Below are positions 1-8,402 of a stretch of DNA of 38,888 bases, piece by piece (positions within the stretch are counted from its first letter, which is position 1; the number at the start of each line of letters is the position of its first letter). The stretch is taken from assembly GCA_020073285.1 (NCBI GenBank), contig JAIQFM010000017.1:1-38888 (forward strand), written 5' to 3'. Source of the DNA: Terriglobia bacterium (lineage in GTDB: Bacteria > Acidobacteriota > Terriglobia > Terriglobales > Acidobacteriaceae). A program made the translations under genes and the position numbers. Below the pieces are notes generated by a model. It was not told where the DNA came from, made no database searches, and saw only the letters and a program-made list of their open reading frames with translations.

Positions 1-1435
1 CGGCCGCGGTAATCGTGGTCATCCACGTCTGCTGCACCTGGTTGACGGTAGTGGTGGCCGATTGCGCGTTGCTGCCTAGCGAGTTGTTGATGTCGGCAAA
101 AGCCTGTCCCAGGCTGGCGTTTACCTGGTTGTAGGCGGCCTGCAACGCCTGGTTGAAGGTGTCGTCGGGCGCGCCTGCGGGATTGCGCTGCAGCAGCGCG
201 TTGTAGGCGACCATGTATTGCGTGTCAAACGTCGCCAAGGCGGAGCTAACCGCCTGGTCCACCTGCCCACCCGCCTGGTTGATCAGGTTCTGAATGGCGG
301 CGATCTGCTGGTTCAGGCTAGCGGTGGCTGGACCCAAGTCCACTACGTTCCCCTGGTTGGCGGTCTGCAATTGTTGCAGCGTCTGATCCACCGCTTGCTG
401 CACCGAGGCTATGAGAGCCGTCATTCCCGCCTTGGTCGATTGTCGTTCCTGGTCGAACGAATCGTGATACGGCTTTTTCAAGTCCCCGGTTTGCACCGCC
501 GTCGGAGGCTGCATGACGGTAAAGACGGCGGCGGATGCGGCCCCACTCGGCTTCCTCAGGGTGACGGTGCGGGGGCCTGGCGTGGCATTGGCGGCGATGA
601 CCATGTGGACCGTCACCGAAGTGTCGGTCGGGGCGCCCGAAAGAGTTGCGGTGATGCCGGTTCCGTCCACGCTGACCGCGTTCACCGCGACCAGCTTGCT
701 GCCGCCGATGGCAGCGTCCACGGTGGTTCCCGCCGAGACCGAGCTCGGCGAAATGGCGCTGATGATGGCCGGTTCCGTGTCCTGAATGAGCTGCTGGATC
801 TGCTGCGGCGTGGCGTTACTCGGAATCGTCGGCGGCTTGCCGGCGCTGACACTGGTGGTCAACCCCGGTGCGCATTGCACCGAGCCCGGCACATTGGGAT
901 CGTTGTTGGCCACCTGCACGATGCCGGCAATGCACAGGAACACGGTGATCCCTACGCTCGAGGCGTCGGAGCCGAAATCGGTGCCGATGACGCCCGCCAC
1001 CGCCGTCGGTGTGCGCAGCTCGAAGCTCCCGCCCTGGCGCGTAATCTTCGCCACTTCCGCGCGCATCCGTCCGCCCACCAGTTGCAACGCCGTTTGCTGC
1101 GAGCGGTCGTCATGCTTGACGATGCGCAAGTCCGATTGCGCGCCCAGCGATAGGATCGACTGGTCGGTGAGCGTGATGCGGGCGCGGCCGCCCTTCTGCG
1201 TCTTCACCAGGTCGTTCCACCACAGTTCGTCGCCCTTCTTGGCCTCGTTGGTGACCACAGCTTTGCCCGTGCCGCGGGAAATCGTGGCAATGGGCAACAG
1301 AGCGGTGATCGCGCCGGCTTTCTGCCCCACCTTGGGCGCGGGTTCCTTCGGTCCGGGGGCCGCGTGCGCGGGCAATACCATCCCGGCCAGCAGAACCGTG
1401 ATCACTATCCAGAGCAGCATTCGTTGCTTGGTCAT
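1..1435 (-). CDS. FecR-domain secreted protein, C-terminus beyond the left edge
   Basis: I translated this strand from the ATG at 1435-1433; it stays open to base 1 (478 codons), so the C-terminus is outside the window. An AGGA ribosome-binding site lies about 8 nt upstream. The product starts with a signal peptide (basic MTKQR, hydrophobic core, cleavage near AHA at about residue 25). A FecR-type domain follows at about residues 45-165 (motifs SILSLGAQSDLRI, GGRMRAEV, TPTAVAGVIGTDF). Next come an IPT/TIG-like Ig segment (ISPSSVSAGTT at about 220) and a Gln/Asn/Ala-rich, probably coiled region. In many bacteria FecR-domain proteins of this kind sit beside CHASE2 cyclases, as here (165 bp downstream of the cyclase stop). 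Inference: periplasmic sensor or scaffold partner of the cyclase. It is not a classical FecR anti-sigma regulator, because no sigma factor gene is present. Confidence 0.82.
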   Translation of the reverse strand, partial: MTKQRMLLWIVITVLLAGMVLPAHAAPGPKEPAPKVGQKAGAITALLPIATISRGTGKAVVTNEAKKGDELWWNDLVKTQKGGRARITLTDQSILSLGAQSDLRIVKHDDRSQQTALQLVGGRMRAEVAKITRQGGSFELRTPTAVAGVIGTDFGSDASSVGITVFLCIAGIVQVANNDPNVPGSVQCAPGLTTSVSAGKPPTIPSNATPQQIQQLIQDTEPAIISAISPSSVSAGTTVDAAIGGSKLVAVNAVSVDGTGITATLSGAPTDTSVTVHMVIAANATPGPRTVTLRKPSGAASAAVFTVMQPPTAVQTGDLKKPYHDSFDQERQSTKAGMTALIASVQQAVDQTLQQLQTANQGNVVDLGPATASLNQQIAAIQNLINQAGGQVDQAVSSALATFDTQYMVAYNALLQRNPAGAPDDTFNQALQAAYNQVNASLGQAFADINNSLGSNAQSATTTVNQVQQTWMTTITAA

Positions 1436-1525
1436 TTTCGTTCCTGCCCTTCTACAAAAACGGCTTCGGGCCCTCTGAAATCGTCTACCCGGGGCAACCC
1501 CTGGTTAATCACCTTCGTAACTCCA

Positions 1526-1570
1526 GATCCTTCGACTCGCGGCCTTGCGTCCGCTCGCTCGAGATGACGG
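1526..1570. repeat. REP-like imperfect palindromic element
   Basis: The stretch between cyclase and FecR gene reads ATCCTTCGACTCGCGG, a short centre, then CGCTCGCTCGAGATGAC. The two arms are roughly complementary around the centre. Short extragenic elements of the form CCTTCG...CTC..GATGAC recur in many GC-rich genomes. Only one copy is in the window, so membership of a repeat family is an inference. Confidence 0.3.
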
Positions 1571-1571
1571 C

Positions 1572-1591
1572 CCGCGGCTCAGACGCCGCGG
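1572..1591 (-). terminator. GC-rich hairpin after the cyclase gene
   Basis: CCGCGGC and GCCGCGG form a perfect 7-bp stem around the 6-nt loop TCAGAC, ten bases downstream of the cyclase stop. No U-tract follows on the minus strand, so this may be an attenuating or mRNA-stabilising hairpin between the cyclase and FecR genes, not a full terminator. Confidence 0.35.
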
Positions 1592-1600
1592 AAGACGCCG

Positions 1601-4009
1601 TCACTTGGTCTTGGCCACGTACACACCGTCCCAGTCGTTCGCCGGATGTTCCTTGTAGTAGTCGTAAGCCCGCTTGAGGAAGGTCTCCGTCGGCCCGTCA
1701 TCGGGATAGGTGCCCAGCAAAGTCTCGAACTTCTGCACGGCTTCGTCCCAAGCCCCGCGGTAGAAAGCGCTGTGCGCATCGTTCCAGCGCTCTAGCATGT
1801 CGCGGTGCTTGGATGCGTTTTTCGCGAAATCCATCAGCTCATAAATCTTCACCGGCTCCAGCTTGCCCTTCACCCGGATCCGGTCCAGGTCGCGGCACAC
1901 GTAGTGGTTCTTCACCTGTTCGTAGGTGAATTCGCTGATGATCCGCGCCGTGTGGTACTCCTTGTTCTGCCCTTCCAGGCGCGACGCCAGGTTTACCGGG
2001 TCGCCCATCACCGTCCACGCGAAACGCCGGCTCGATCCCATGTTCCCCACGCTGACGCGCCCGGTGTTGATCCCGATGCCGACGGACAGCGTTTTCTTCC
2101 CTTCCACTTCCCACTTCAGATTCAGCTCTTCCAGCCGCTTGCTCATGTCGAGCGCGGCGTGGCAGGCGCGCACCGCGTGGTCGTCCTGCGGGAAGGGCGA
2201 TCCCCAGAACGCCATCACCGCGTCGCCGATGTACTTGTCCAGCGTGCCCCAGCGCGTGAACAGGATGTCGGTCATTTCGCCCAGGTATTCGTTCAGCAGC
2301 GCCACCAGCGCATCCGGCGTCAGCCCTTCGGAAATCGCGGTGAAGGAGCGGATGTCGCTGAACATAATCGTCAGCTCCTTCGACTCGCCGCCCGCCTTGA
2401 AGTACTTTTTCGGGTCCTGCTCGATCAGCCGGATGACGCCCGGCGATACGTAGCGCTCGAACGTCTTGCGCACCTTGCGCTTCTCGCGTTCTTCAAACAC
2501 CATGCGGAAGCTGGTGATGGCGCCGTAGTTGACCACCAGCGCGCCCGCCGGGATCACCATGTACAGCCACATTCCCCAGTGCGTGAAGGCGAAGTAGCAG
2601 ATCCCGAAAAACGCCACCAGCGCCGCGATCACGGAAAACGTCGAGTGCAGCGGCTTCAGGCGCGCGAACAGGTATCCCATCCCGATGCCGAAGATCAGGA
2701 TGAAAACGATGTCGATGCCTTCTTCGTAAATCCCGCGCTTCAGGAATCCGCGCCCCGCAATGTCGTTGTTCAGCAGGTTGTCGAGCACGTTGGCGTGCAG
2801 CTCGACTCCCATGTAGTCGGTGGTCTGAAACGGCATGGGGCGCAAGTCGGCGATGCCCAGCGCGGTCGCGCCCACCAGGACGATTTTTCCTTTGAACGTC
2901 TGCGGCGGCACCGTGCCGTCAATCACATCCGCCATGGAATAGTGCGGGTAAGTCTTAAACGGGCCGGCGAAATTGATCAGCAGGCTGCCGTCGGGCTGCG
3001 TGAAATAGGTATGCGGCCCCACCTCAATCCGTTCCAGCCCGTCCGGCGCCATGTATGCCACTTCGCTCTGGTCCTTGACGTTCTCGTAGACCTTGAGCAT
3101 CTCGATCGGCAGCGAGGGAAACCACTCGCGGTCGCGATAGCGGATCAGGCTGGCCGCGCGCCGGTAAATGCCATCGCGTTCCGGCCCGTAGTTGAAAAAC
3201 CCGTACGAGCGTGCCGCATCGGCAAGGATGGCGATGTTCGACTCGATGGCTTCGCCCACGCCGCCTTCATGGCCGGCATAGGGATCGAACCACGCCTTGC
3301 TGAGGTCGAACTCCCCTTTCAGCTTCTGCATCTGCGGGAAAGGATGACTCCACAGGATGTTGTAGTACTCCTCGGAAGCCTTCGCGTCGATCTGCTTGGC
3401 GCGTTCCCCGCCCAGGAAGATGTGCCCCAGCACGACGTTGCCGGCGCGCTTCATGGAATCGGCGAAGATCACGTCGTTGTCGCTGGTACGCTCGATGGCG
3501 CGGATCTTCTCCAACACCGCCGGCGAGGCCGCGCCCGCGACTTCCGATTCCAGTTTCTTCAGCGCCTCCACCGCCGAGTTCTTTTCCGGGGTTGGGAAAT
3601 CAGCGTCGAATCCGACGACCCGCGCCCCGCCCGCCACCATCTGGTCCACCGCTTTGCCGTAGTAGTTGCGTGCGATGGGAAACGACCCGACCTTCTGCAG
3701 CGTCTTTTCATCCAGCCCGACGATGACGATGCGGTCGTCAATGCAGTCGCGGCCGGCGGACGGCCCCGGGCATTGGCGCCGTGCCCCGCGCATCTTGTAG
3801 CGCGCATCCAGCGAGCGCAGCTCGATGGTGTCCAGGAACCCGAACACTGCCTTCGCCTGCGCCGTGATCGCGACTTCCACGTACACGAGTACCGCCACCA
3901 GCGTGACCAGGATGGCGATCCCCATGTCCACGCGCTTGGCCGGCACCCGTCCGACCAGCTCGTCAAACTTCCCCCACAGCTCCGCGAACTTTCTCACGAC
4001 CGGATTCAT
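1601..4009 (-). CDS. CHASE2-domain class III adenylate cyclase
   Basis: 802 residues. Order: one N-terminal transmembrane helix (about 29-50), an extracytoplasmic CHASE2 sensor (about 60-420), three transmembrane helices (about 432-500), a class III nucleotidyl cyclase domain (about 540-725), and a short TPR-like tail (about 738-790). The catalytic set looks complete: metal aspartates D552 (FSDIRSFT) and D596 (GDAVMAFWG), purine-selecting K592 and D670 (VMGDPVN, typical for ATP), and transition-state N673 and R677. It should therefore make cAMP from ATP in response to an external signal. The ATG overlaps the stop of the upstream beta-barrel gene by 4 bp (ATGA), which indicates translational coupling. 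The FecR-domain gene follows. Family assignment is firm; the signal sensed is unknown. Confidence 0.93.
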   Translation of the reverse strand: MNPVVRKFAELWGKFDELVGRVPAKRVDMGIAILVTLVAVLVYVEVAITAQAKAVFGFLDTIELRSLDARYKMRGARRQCPGPSAGRDCIDDRIVIVGLDEKTLQKVGSFPIARNYYGKAVDQMVAGGARVVGFDADFPTPEKNSAVEALKKLESEVAGAASPAVLEKIRAIERTSDNDVIFADSMKRAGNVVLGHIFLGGERAKQIDAKASEEYYNILWSHPFPQMQKLKGEFDLSKAWFDPYAGHEGGVGEAIESNIAILADAARSYGFFNYGPERDGIYRRAASLIRYRDREWFPSLPIEMLKVYENVKDQSEVAYMAPDGLERIEVGPHTYFTQPDGSLLINFAGPFKTYPHYSMADVIDGTVPPQTFKGKIVLVGATALGIADLRPMPFQTTDYMGVELHANVLDNLLNNDIAGRGFLKRGIYEEGIDIVFILIFGIGMGYLFARLKPLHSTFSVIAALVAFFGICYFAFTHWGMWLYMVIPAGALVVNYGAITSFRMVFEEREKRKVRKTFERYVSPGVIRLIEQDPKKYFKAGGESKELTIMFSDIRSFTAISEGLTPDALVALLNEYLGEMTDILFTRWGTLDKYIGDAVMAFWGSPFPQDDHAVRACHAALDMSKRLEELNLKWEVEGKKTLSVGIGINTGRVSVGNMGSSRRFAWTVMGDPVNLASRLEGQNKEYHTARIISEFTYEQVKNHYVCRDLDRIRVKGKLEPVKIYELMDFAKNASKHRDMLERWNDAHSAFYRGAWDEAVQKFETLLGTYPDDGPTETFLKRAYDYYKEHPANDWDGVYVAKTK

Positions 4010-6351
4010 CTGCCGCGTTTCCCGAACTTGTAGACGAAGGTCACGCCCGCAATCCGCTCATCGAAGTTCAGCGGGCTGAGCGCTCCGCCCGGCGGGAACC
4101 CCACCGGGTCGGTGGATGTCGGCGGACCGAAGTAGAAGTTGTTGTTGCGCTCGAAGGAGAAGATGAGGACCTTGTTCTCGTCGTTCATCAGCTTGTAGGT
4201 GAGGGCGACGCGGAACGACGGCCGGCTGTAGCCGCTGGCCCCATTGACCACCTGGCTGATCGTGGTCTGCCCGGCTACGCAGGGCGGCGTCGTGGCCGCG
4301 CTGCACGGGACCGTGAGCGTCGCCGGCACGGTGATCGTCGCCGAAGTGTCGCGGAATCCCGCCTCCAGGATGAACCACCGCGGCGCCTCCACGTACACCG
4401 TCGCCGTCCCCAGGCGGTTGGTGTCGTGGTCCAGGTAGAGGAACTGGAGCGGGTTCAGATACTGCACCTGGTTGGACGGCAGGCCGAGGAATGTATCCAG
4501 GTCGTTACGGTGGTTCTGCCGCTCTAGTTCGTAGCGGATGGTCGGGCTGAGGTGCCAGCCGCCGAAATCGTAAATGCCGCGGAACCCGAAGTAGTAGCGG
4601 TCGGTGTTGTTAGACTGCCCCACCTTCAACCGGTCCAACGACTGACGCCGCTCGTAGCCCACGGTGAGAAACGTGGTGCTGATCGGCGCCGTCAGTTCCA
4701 CGTAGGGCTGGCGCAGGGAGCGGTCAATACAGACCATCGGACCGGTCAACGCTGGGCTAAAGCTGCAGCCGGTGATCGGCGTCGCTACGAACTGGTTCGT
4801 CGTAACATCGAATTGCAGCGGAATGGCGTTGGTGGACCCGTCAATCATGCGGTGGCGATACCCGACCTCCAGCGACGCCCGCCGGTAGAACGACAGGTCG
4901 TGGAAGATCAGACGCCCTTCCGGTCCCCAGATCGTGGTTTGAAACGCCTGCTGGTTTTTCAGGTTGTTGTTGTTGCGGCGCGCCGTGCCGTCCACCGTCA
5001 GCCAGGGCAGCGCGTCCATGGATACGCGGAACAGGAAGTCCTGCAAGTCCGAAATCTGGCGCGCGTTGATGGCGGCGAAGTTTGGCTGATAGCGCACGTA
5101 GGACGCACGGAAGTTCAGTTTCTTGTAGCGATAGGCAGCTTCGAAGCGCGCCCCCCAATCGTCCTGCACTCCCAATCCGGCGTTCGGCATCCGGCTGTCG
5201 CAGGGGAAAATGGCATGTCCCGACGGTGGCGCCACCGTCGGCGCTCCCGCGCACGGTTGCAGGCGCCGGTCGTAATTCGTCGCCGAGTAGGCGAACTCGC
5301 CGTCCATGCGCAGGCCCCTGGTCTGGTACTTGAAGTCAATCGATCCGACCTGGTTGGTCGCGGGTTGCGGCGATGGGAACGGCGCAGGTGCGCCCACCGC
5401 CAGCGGAGCGCGCGAGTCCACCAGGTCGTTGCTGCTGGAGAAATTGAAGCCGATGACCGAATCGCGGATGAAGGCGTACTCCAGCCGCGCCCCGCTCACC
5501 GCCGCCGCAAACGGCCGACCGCACTGCGGATCGTTGGACTGCACGAAGTTACTCGGCGTCGGATAGACCGGCGGCTGGCAGCCGGTGATGGTCGGAATTC
5601 TGGCGCCCGTAACCGGGTCAATCAGGAAAGCCTTCGTGTTCGGGTCAATGGCAAAACCCGGTTGGTTCATCGGCTGGTCCTTGAACAGCGATCCCCAGCG
5701 GTCGATAAACACCCCGCCCGTGGCCGACATCTTCCATTTCTTCCCCAGCTTCCACGACGCCGATACGCCCTTGATGTTCTGGTTGAACGTCAGCCGCGAG
5801 TAGTTCACCAGCGCATCGCCGAAGATGTATTCATCGCGCGGCCCGTAAATGCGCACGAAGCCTTTCTGAATGCTGTTGCGCTCCGGGTCAATGCTGCTGT
5901 CGTCGGTGCCCCGGAACATGGTCAGAAACTGGAAGCGGTGTCCGGTGCTGAACAGGTTGCGGTCGAGAAAGTAATTGAACTCGGCCAGATCGTTCTCCCC
6001 CTGGTTGTGGAACGAGCGCGCTTTTCCCTCCGGGCTGCCGGCGTTGATGTCGGAGTAGCGCGTCATCAGCCGCACTTCGCCCAAGGCCTGGTCCTGCTGG
6101 CCCGCGCCGGCGCCGCCCACGTCGAACGTGGGCCGATTCTCCCGCGCCGCCTCCGCCTGTCGCTGCGGTTGCTGTTGCTGCTGCTGGCTCAGTGAGGTGG
6201 GCTGCGTCGCCTCCTGGATGGGGTTCTCCGGCGCCTGTCCCGGCTGCTGCTGAGAAGATCCTGGCGAACTCCCCGTCTGCGCGGAGGAGGTTACCGCGGC
6301 GGCCAAGACCGCCAGGATGAGGGCGCAACTTAGGGCTCGGAACAATCGCAT
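4006..6351 (-). CDS. Large outer-membrane beta-barrel protein
   Basis: I start at the ATG 6351-6349, which has AGGTG about 8 nt upstream and begins a signal peptide (MRLFRALSCALILAV, cleavage near SSA-Q). An ATG 13 codons upstream lacks both. The product is about 781 residues. A Gln/Pro-rich linker (residues about 25-70) is followed by many alternating aromatic/polar strands with Asn- and Asp-rich turns, ending in a strand (GVTFVYKFGKRGR), as in Gram-negative porin-like barrels. I do not recognise a specific family; cytochrome-associated or carbohydrate porin-like barrels are possible. It is first in the operon with the CHASE2 cyclase (4-bp overlap) and FecR protein, so it may form the outer-membrane part of a trans-envelope sensory system (inference). 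Confidence 0.75.
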   Translation of the reverse strand: MRLFRALSCALILAVLAAAVTSSAQTGSSPGSSQQQPGQAPENPIQEATQPTSLSQQQQQQPQRQAEAARENRPTFDVGGAGAGQQDQALGEVRLMTRYSDINAGSPEGKARSFHNQGENDLAEFNYFLDRNLFSTGHRFQFLTMFRGTDDSSIDPERNSIQKGFVRIYGPRDEYIFGDALVNYSRLTFNQNIKGVSASWKLGKKWKMSATGGVFIDRWGSLFKDQPMNQPGFAIDPNTKAFLIDPVTGARIPTITGCQPPVYPTPSNFVQSNDPQCGRPFAAAVSGARLEYAFIRDSVIGFNFSSSNDLVDSRAPLAVGAPAPFPSPQPATNQVGSIDFKYQTRGLRMDGEFAYSATNYDRRLQPCAGAPTVAPPSGHAIFPCDSRMPNAGLGVQDDWGARFEAAYRYKKLNFRASYVRYQPNFAAINARQISDLQDFLFRVSMDALPWLTVDGTARRNNNNLKNQQAFQTTIWGPEGRLIFHDLSFYRRASLEVGYRHRMIDGSTNAIPLQFDVTTNQFVATPITGCSFSPALTGPMVCIDRSLRQPYVELTAPISTTFLTVGYERRQSLDRLKVGQSNNTDRYYFGFRGIYDFGGWHLSPTIRYELERQNHRNDLDTFLGLPSNQVQYLNPLQFLYLDHDTNRLGTATVYVEAPRWFILEAGFRDTSATITVPATLTVPCSAATTPPCVAGQTTISQVVNGASGYSRPSFRVALTYKLMNDENKVLIFSFERNNNFYFGPPTSTDPVGFPPGGALSPLNFDERIAGVTFVYKFGKRGR

Positions 6352-6512
6352 CGCACACCTGCGCTCCCGCTCCGGACGCAGCTCTTCCAACGTCGCGGAA
6401 CGAATGCAAAGTTCGATTTACGGGGGAGAGTATCCGCCAGAGGTGTCCCGTCTCCAGGCCACTTCTAGCCGGCCAGCCTTGTACCGCTTATGTCAACTTG
6501 GTTAGCTCCCGG

Positions 6513-6540
6513 ATAGTACAACAAAGCGGCTCGAAGTCAA
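6513..6540 (-). promoter_or_regulatory. Sigma70-type promoter of the barrel-cyclase-FecR operon
   Basis: On the minus strand TTGACT (6540-6535) is followed after 16 bp by TACTAT (6518-6513). Transcription would start near 6506, giving a leader of about 155 nt before the ATG at 6351. Confidence 0.6.
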
Positions 6541-6643
6541 TTGTTTGTTACTGGAAATGACCCTTAGGAGGGCACCGGACATCCCTGAGTTTTGGTACTG
6601 AACCGGGAACAATTCCCCGCATGCCGGCGCAGCTCCGCGGCGT

Positions 6644-6649
6644 TATAAT
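6644..6649 (+). promoter_or_regulatory. TATAAT -10 box for the ABM-domain gene
   Basis: A perfect TATAAT. No good TTGACA lies 16-18 bp upstream, so recognition would depend on the -10 element or an activator. It predicts a leader of about 140 nt to the ATG at 6797. Confidence 0.4.
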
Positions 6650-6796
6650 TCCCGCCACCCGATCCGATGTGGGCCGGCCGCTTTCGACCGGTAAGAGCAC
6701 TCACTAACTTCGACTCCGGGATTGGCGAGCCGGCCCTTCCAACTGCGCCCATGCGCTCGGCGCTTCGCAACCGTTTTCTCGGAAAGGAGAGACGAT

Positions 6797-7123
6797 ATGC
6801 TGGCAAGAGTCGTTGAAGTAACCATCAAGGGCGGTAAGAAGCACGACGTCATCAACATCGTCCTGAATGAACTTGTTTCCCTACTCGAGAAACAGCCCGG
6901 ATTCGTCGCCCACGAAACCATGAGCCGCCAGAACGATCCCAATTACGTCCTGGCCACTACCTACTGGCTCACCCAGGAGGACGCGGAACGCTGCTACTCC
7001 TCGTCGGCCTACACCAACCTGCTCAACAAGCTGATGCCGTTTTTCCACAGCGACATCCGCCCGGTCCTCTACCAGGTGGAAGTCTCTACCAGCCAGAAGA
7101 TCGCCTTCGGCAAGGCCGCGTAA
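6797..7123 (+). CDS. Antibiotic biosynthesis monooxygenase (ABM) fold protein
   Basis: 108 residues from the ATG at 6797, preceded by GGAGAG about 6 nt upstream. Longer in-frame starts lack a ribosome site. The sequence has the pattern of small dimeric alpha+beta barrel (ABM/dimeric ferredoxin-like) proteins: first strand LARVVEVTI, helix with VLNELVSLLEKQPGFVAHE, strand YVLATTYWLTQEDAERCY, then a final helix and strand. Such proteins act as cofactor-free monooxygenases or small stress proteins in the cytoplasm; which applies here cannot be told. It stands alone, followed by a heptad repeat array. Confidence 0.75.
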   Translation: MLARVVEVTIKGGKKHDVINIVLNELVSLLEKQPGFVAHETMSRQNDPNYVLATTYWLTQEDAERCYSSSAYTNLLNKLMPFFHSDIRPVLYQVEVSTSQKIAFGKAA

Positions 7124-7126
7124 ATT

Positions 7127-7214
7127 GGTGGCTGGTGGATCAGGGGCTGATGGCTGGGCGCCTCGGCCACCAGCCACCGACCTCCAGCCATCCCCACCAC
7201 CCACTAGCCACTCG
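7127..7214. repeat. Heptad array 1 (two inverted arms, GGTGGCT / CCACCAG)
   Basis: Starting 4 bases after the ABM stop, the left arm (7127-7161) divides into 7-bp units GGTGGCT, GGTGGAT, CAGGGGC, TGATGGC, TGGGCGC. The right arm (7166-7214) divides into GCCACCA, GCCACCG, ACCTCCA, GCCATCC, CCACCAC, CCACTAG, CCACTCG. GGTGGCTGGTGG (7127-7138) is the exact reverse complement of 7167-7178, so a 12-bp stem can form. It could double as a terminator for the ABM gene, but no U-tract is present. Confidence 0.8.
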
Positions 7215-7245
7215 CCCCTACTTCCCGTACATTTATTTGTCATCC

Positions 7246-8286
7246 ATGAAAACCCTGATCGCACTCCTTCTCTCCGCCATCGTCCTGCTGGCCCAGGCGC
7301 CTGCCGCCAAGGACCTGCGCACGCCCGAGGAAAAGCACCTCCGCAACGTCCGCCAGCTCACCTTCGGCGGCGAAAACGCGGAAGCCTACTTCAGCTCCGA
7401 CGGCGCCAAGCTTATTTTCCAGTCCACCCTCGGCGGCCTGCCCTGCGATCAGATTTTCATCATGAACGCCGACGGCTCCGATGCCCACATGGTCTCCAAC
7501 GGCCACGGCCGCACTACCTGCTCTTATTTTTTTCCAGACGGCAAGCACATCCTCTATTCCTCCACCCACGCCGCCTCGCCCGAATGTCCTCCGCCGCCCG
7601 ACTGGTCCAAAGGCTACCGCTGGGCCATCTATCCGACCTACGAAATCTACGTCGCCAACCCCGACGGCACCCAACCCCATGCCCTCACCCACAACCAGGG
7701 TTATAACGCCGAGTCCACCATCTCCCCCGACGGTAAGAAGATCGCCTTCACCTCCACCCGCAACGGCGATCTCGACATCTACGTCATGAACAGCGACGGC
7801 ACCCAAGTTCGCCAGCTCACCCACGAGCTTGGTTACGATGGCGGCCCCTTCTGGTCGCGCGACGGCCAGTGGATCGTCTATCGCGCCAATCACCCGCAAA
7901 CGAAAGAAGAAATCGCCGACTACAAAGACCTGCTCAAGCAGAACCTTATCCGTCCGACTCGTCTCGATCTCTGGATCATGCGCGCCGACGGCAGCCACAA
8001 GCGCCAGGTCACCAACAACAGCGCCGCCAACTTCGGTCCGTACTTCTTTCCCGACGGCAAGCGCATCATTTTCGCCTCGAATTTTGCCGACCCCAAGGGC
8101 ATGGGCAACTTCGAGCTCTACGCCGTCAATATCGACGGCAGCAACCTGGAGCGCATCACCTATAGCCCCGCCTTCGACGGCTTCCCCATGTTCAGCCCCG
8201 ACGGCAAGAAGCTGGTCTTCTCCTCCAACCGCAACGCCACCCGCCCCCACGAAACCAACGTCTTCATCGCCGACTGGGTGGAATGA
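7246..8286 (+). CDS. Secreted PD40/TolB-like beta-propeller protein
   Basis: 346 residues from the ATG at 7246, which begins a signal peptide (MKTLIALLLSAIVLLAQA). The mature part is a run of WD40-like PD40 blades, each with a hydrophobic strand, an xxDGxxLxF or SPDGKKIAF turn and a YxxNxDG motif: FSSDGAKLIF, FPDGKHILYSS, SPDGKKIAFTSTRNG, SRDGQWIVYRA, FPDGKRIIFASN, SPDGKKLVFSSNRN. These blades resemble TolB and periplasmic propeller domains that bind protein partners. No Pal/Tol neighbours are present, so a TolB role is not supported. No Shine-Dalgarno is visible; TACATT at 7228-7233 lies 12 bp before the ATG, which would fit a leaderless transcript. Confidence 0.85.
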   Translation: MKTLIALLLSAIVLLAQAPAAKDLRTPEEKHLRNVRQLTFGGENAEAYFSSDGAKLIFQSTLGGLPCDQIFIMNADGSDAHMVSNGHGRTTCSYFFPDGKHILYSSTHAASPECPPPPDWSKGYRWAIYPTYEIYVANPDGTQPHALTHNQGYNAESTISPDGKKIAFTSTRNGDLDIYVMNSDGTQVRQLTHELGYDGGPFWSRDGQWIVYRANHPQTKEEIADYKDLLKQNLIRPTRLDLWIMRADGSHKRQVTNNSAANFGPYFFPDGKRIIFASNFADPKGMGNFELYAVNIDGSNLERITYSPAFDGFPMFSPDGKKLVFSSNRNATRPHETNVFIADWVE

Positions 8287-8402
8287 TGACGCTGAGTGCC
8301 ACGATCCGATCACGGGCGAGGGCGCCCGCGCCACATCTTGCCCTGAGTCATTTGGCGCCAAACTAGCCTGCCAATGCGGACAGTCCGCAGTCGGGCGGCC
8401 GC

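Larger units (their letters stand above)
6352..6796. other. Divergent intergenic region with two promoters
   Basis: 445 bp between the beta-barrel gene (minus) and the ABM gene (plus). It holds one strong-looking promoter in each direction (listed separately) and no convincing ORF. The plus-strand leader (about 6656-6796) is GC-rich with GGCCGGCC near 6672-6680; I see no recognised riboswitch. Confidence 0.6.

Noticed and set aside
218-1478. Plus-strand frames opposite the FecR gene
   Set aside because: The minus strand is open throughout with a signal peptide and FecR motifs; the plus-strand peptides are low-complexity, Arg/His-rich or Thr/Val-rich.
1805-6195. Long open frames on the plus strand opposite the cyclase and barrel genes (742 and 547 codons)
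   Set aside because: They are antisense frames kept open by high GC content; they lack signal peptides, ribosome sites and recognisable motifs, while the minus-strand frames have complete domain signatures.
7127-7214. CRISPR array
   Set aside because: Repeats are 7 bp with no unique spacers, and no cas gene is in the window.
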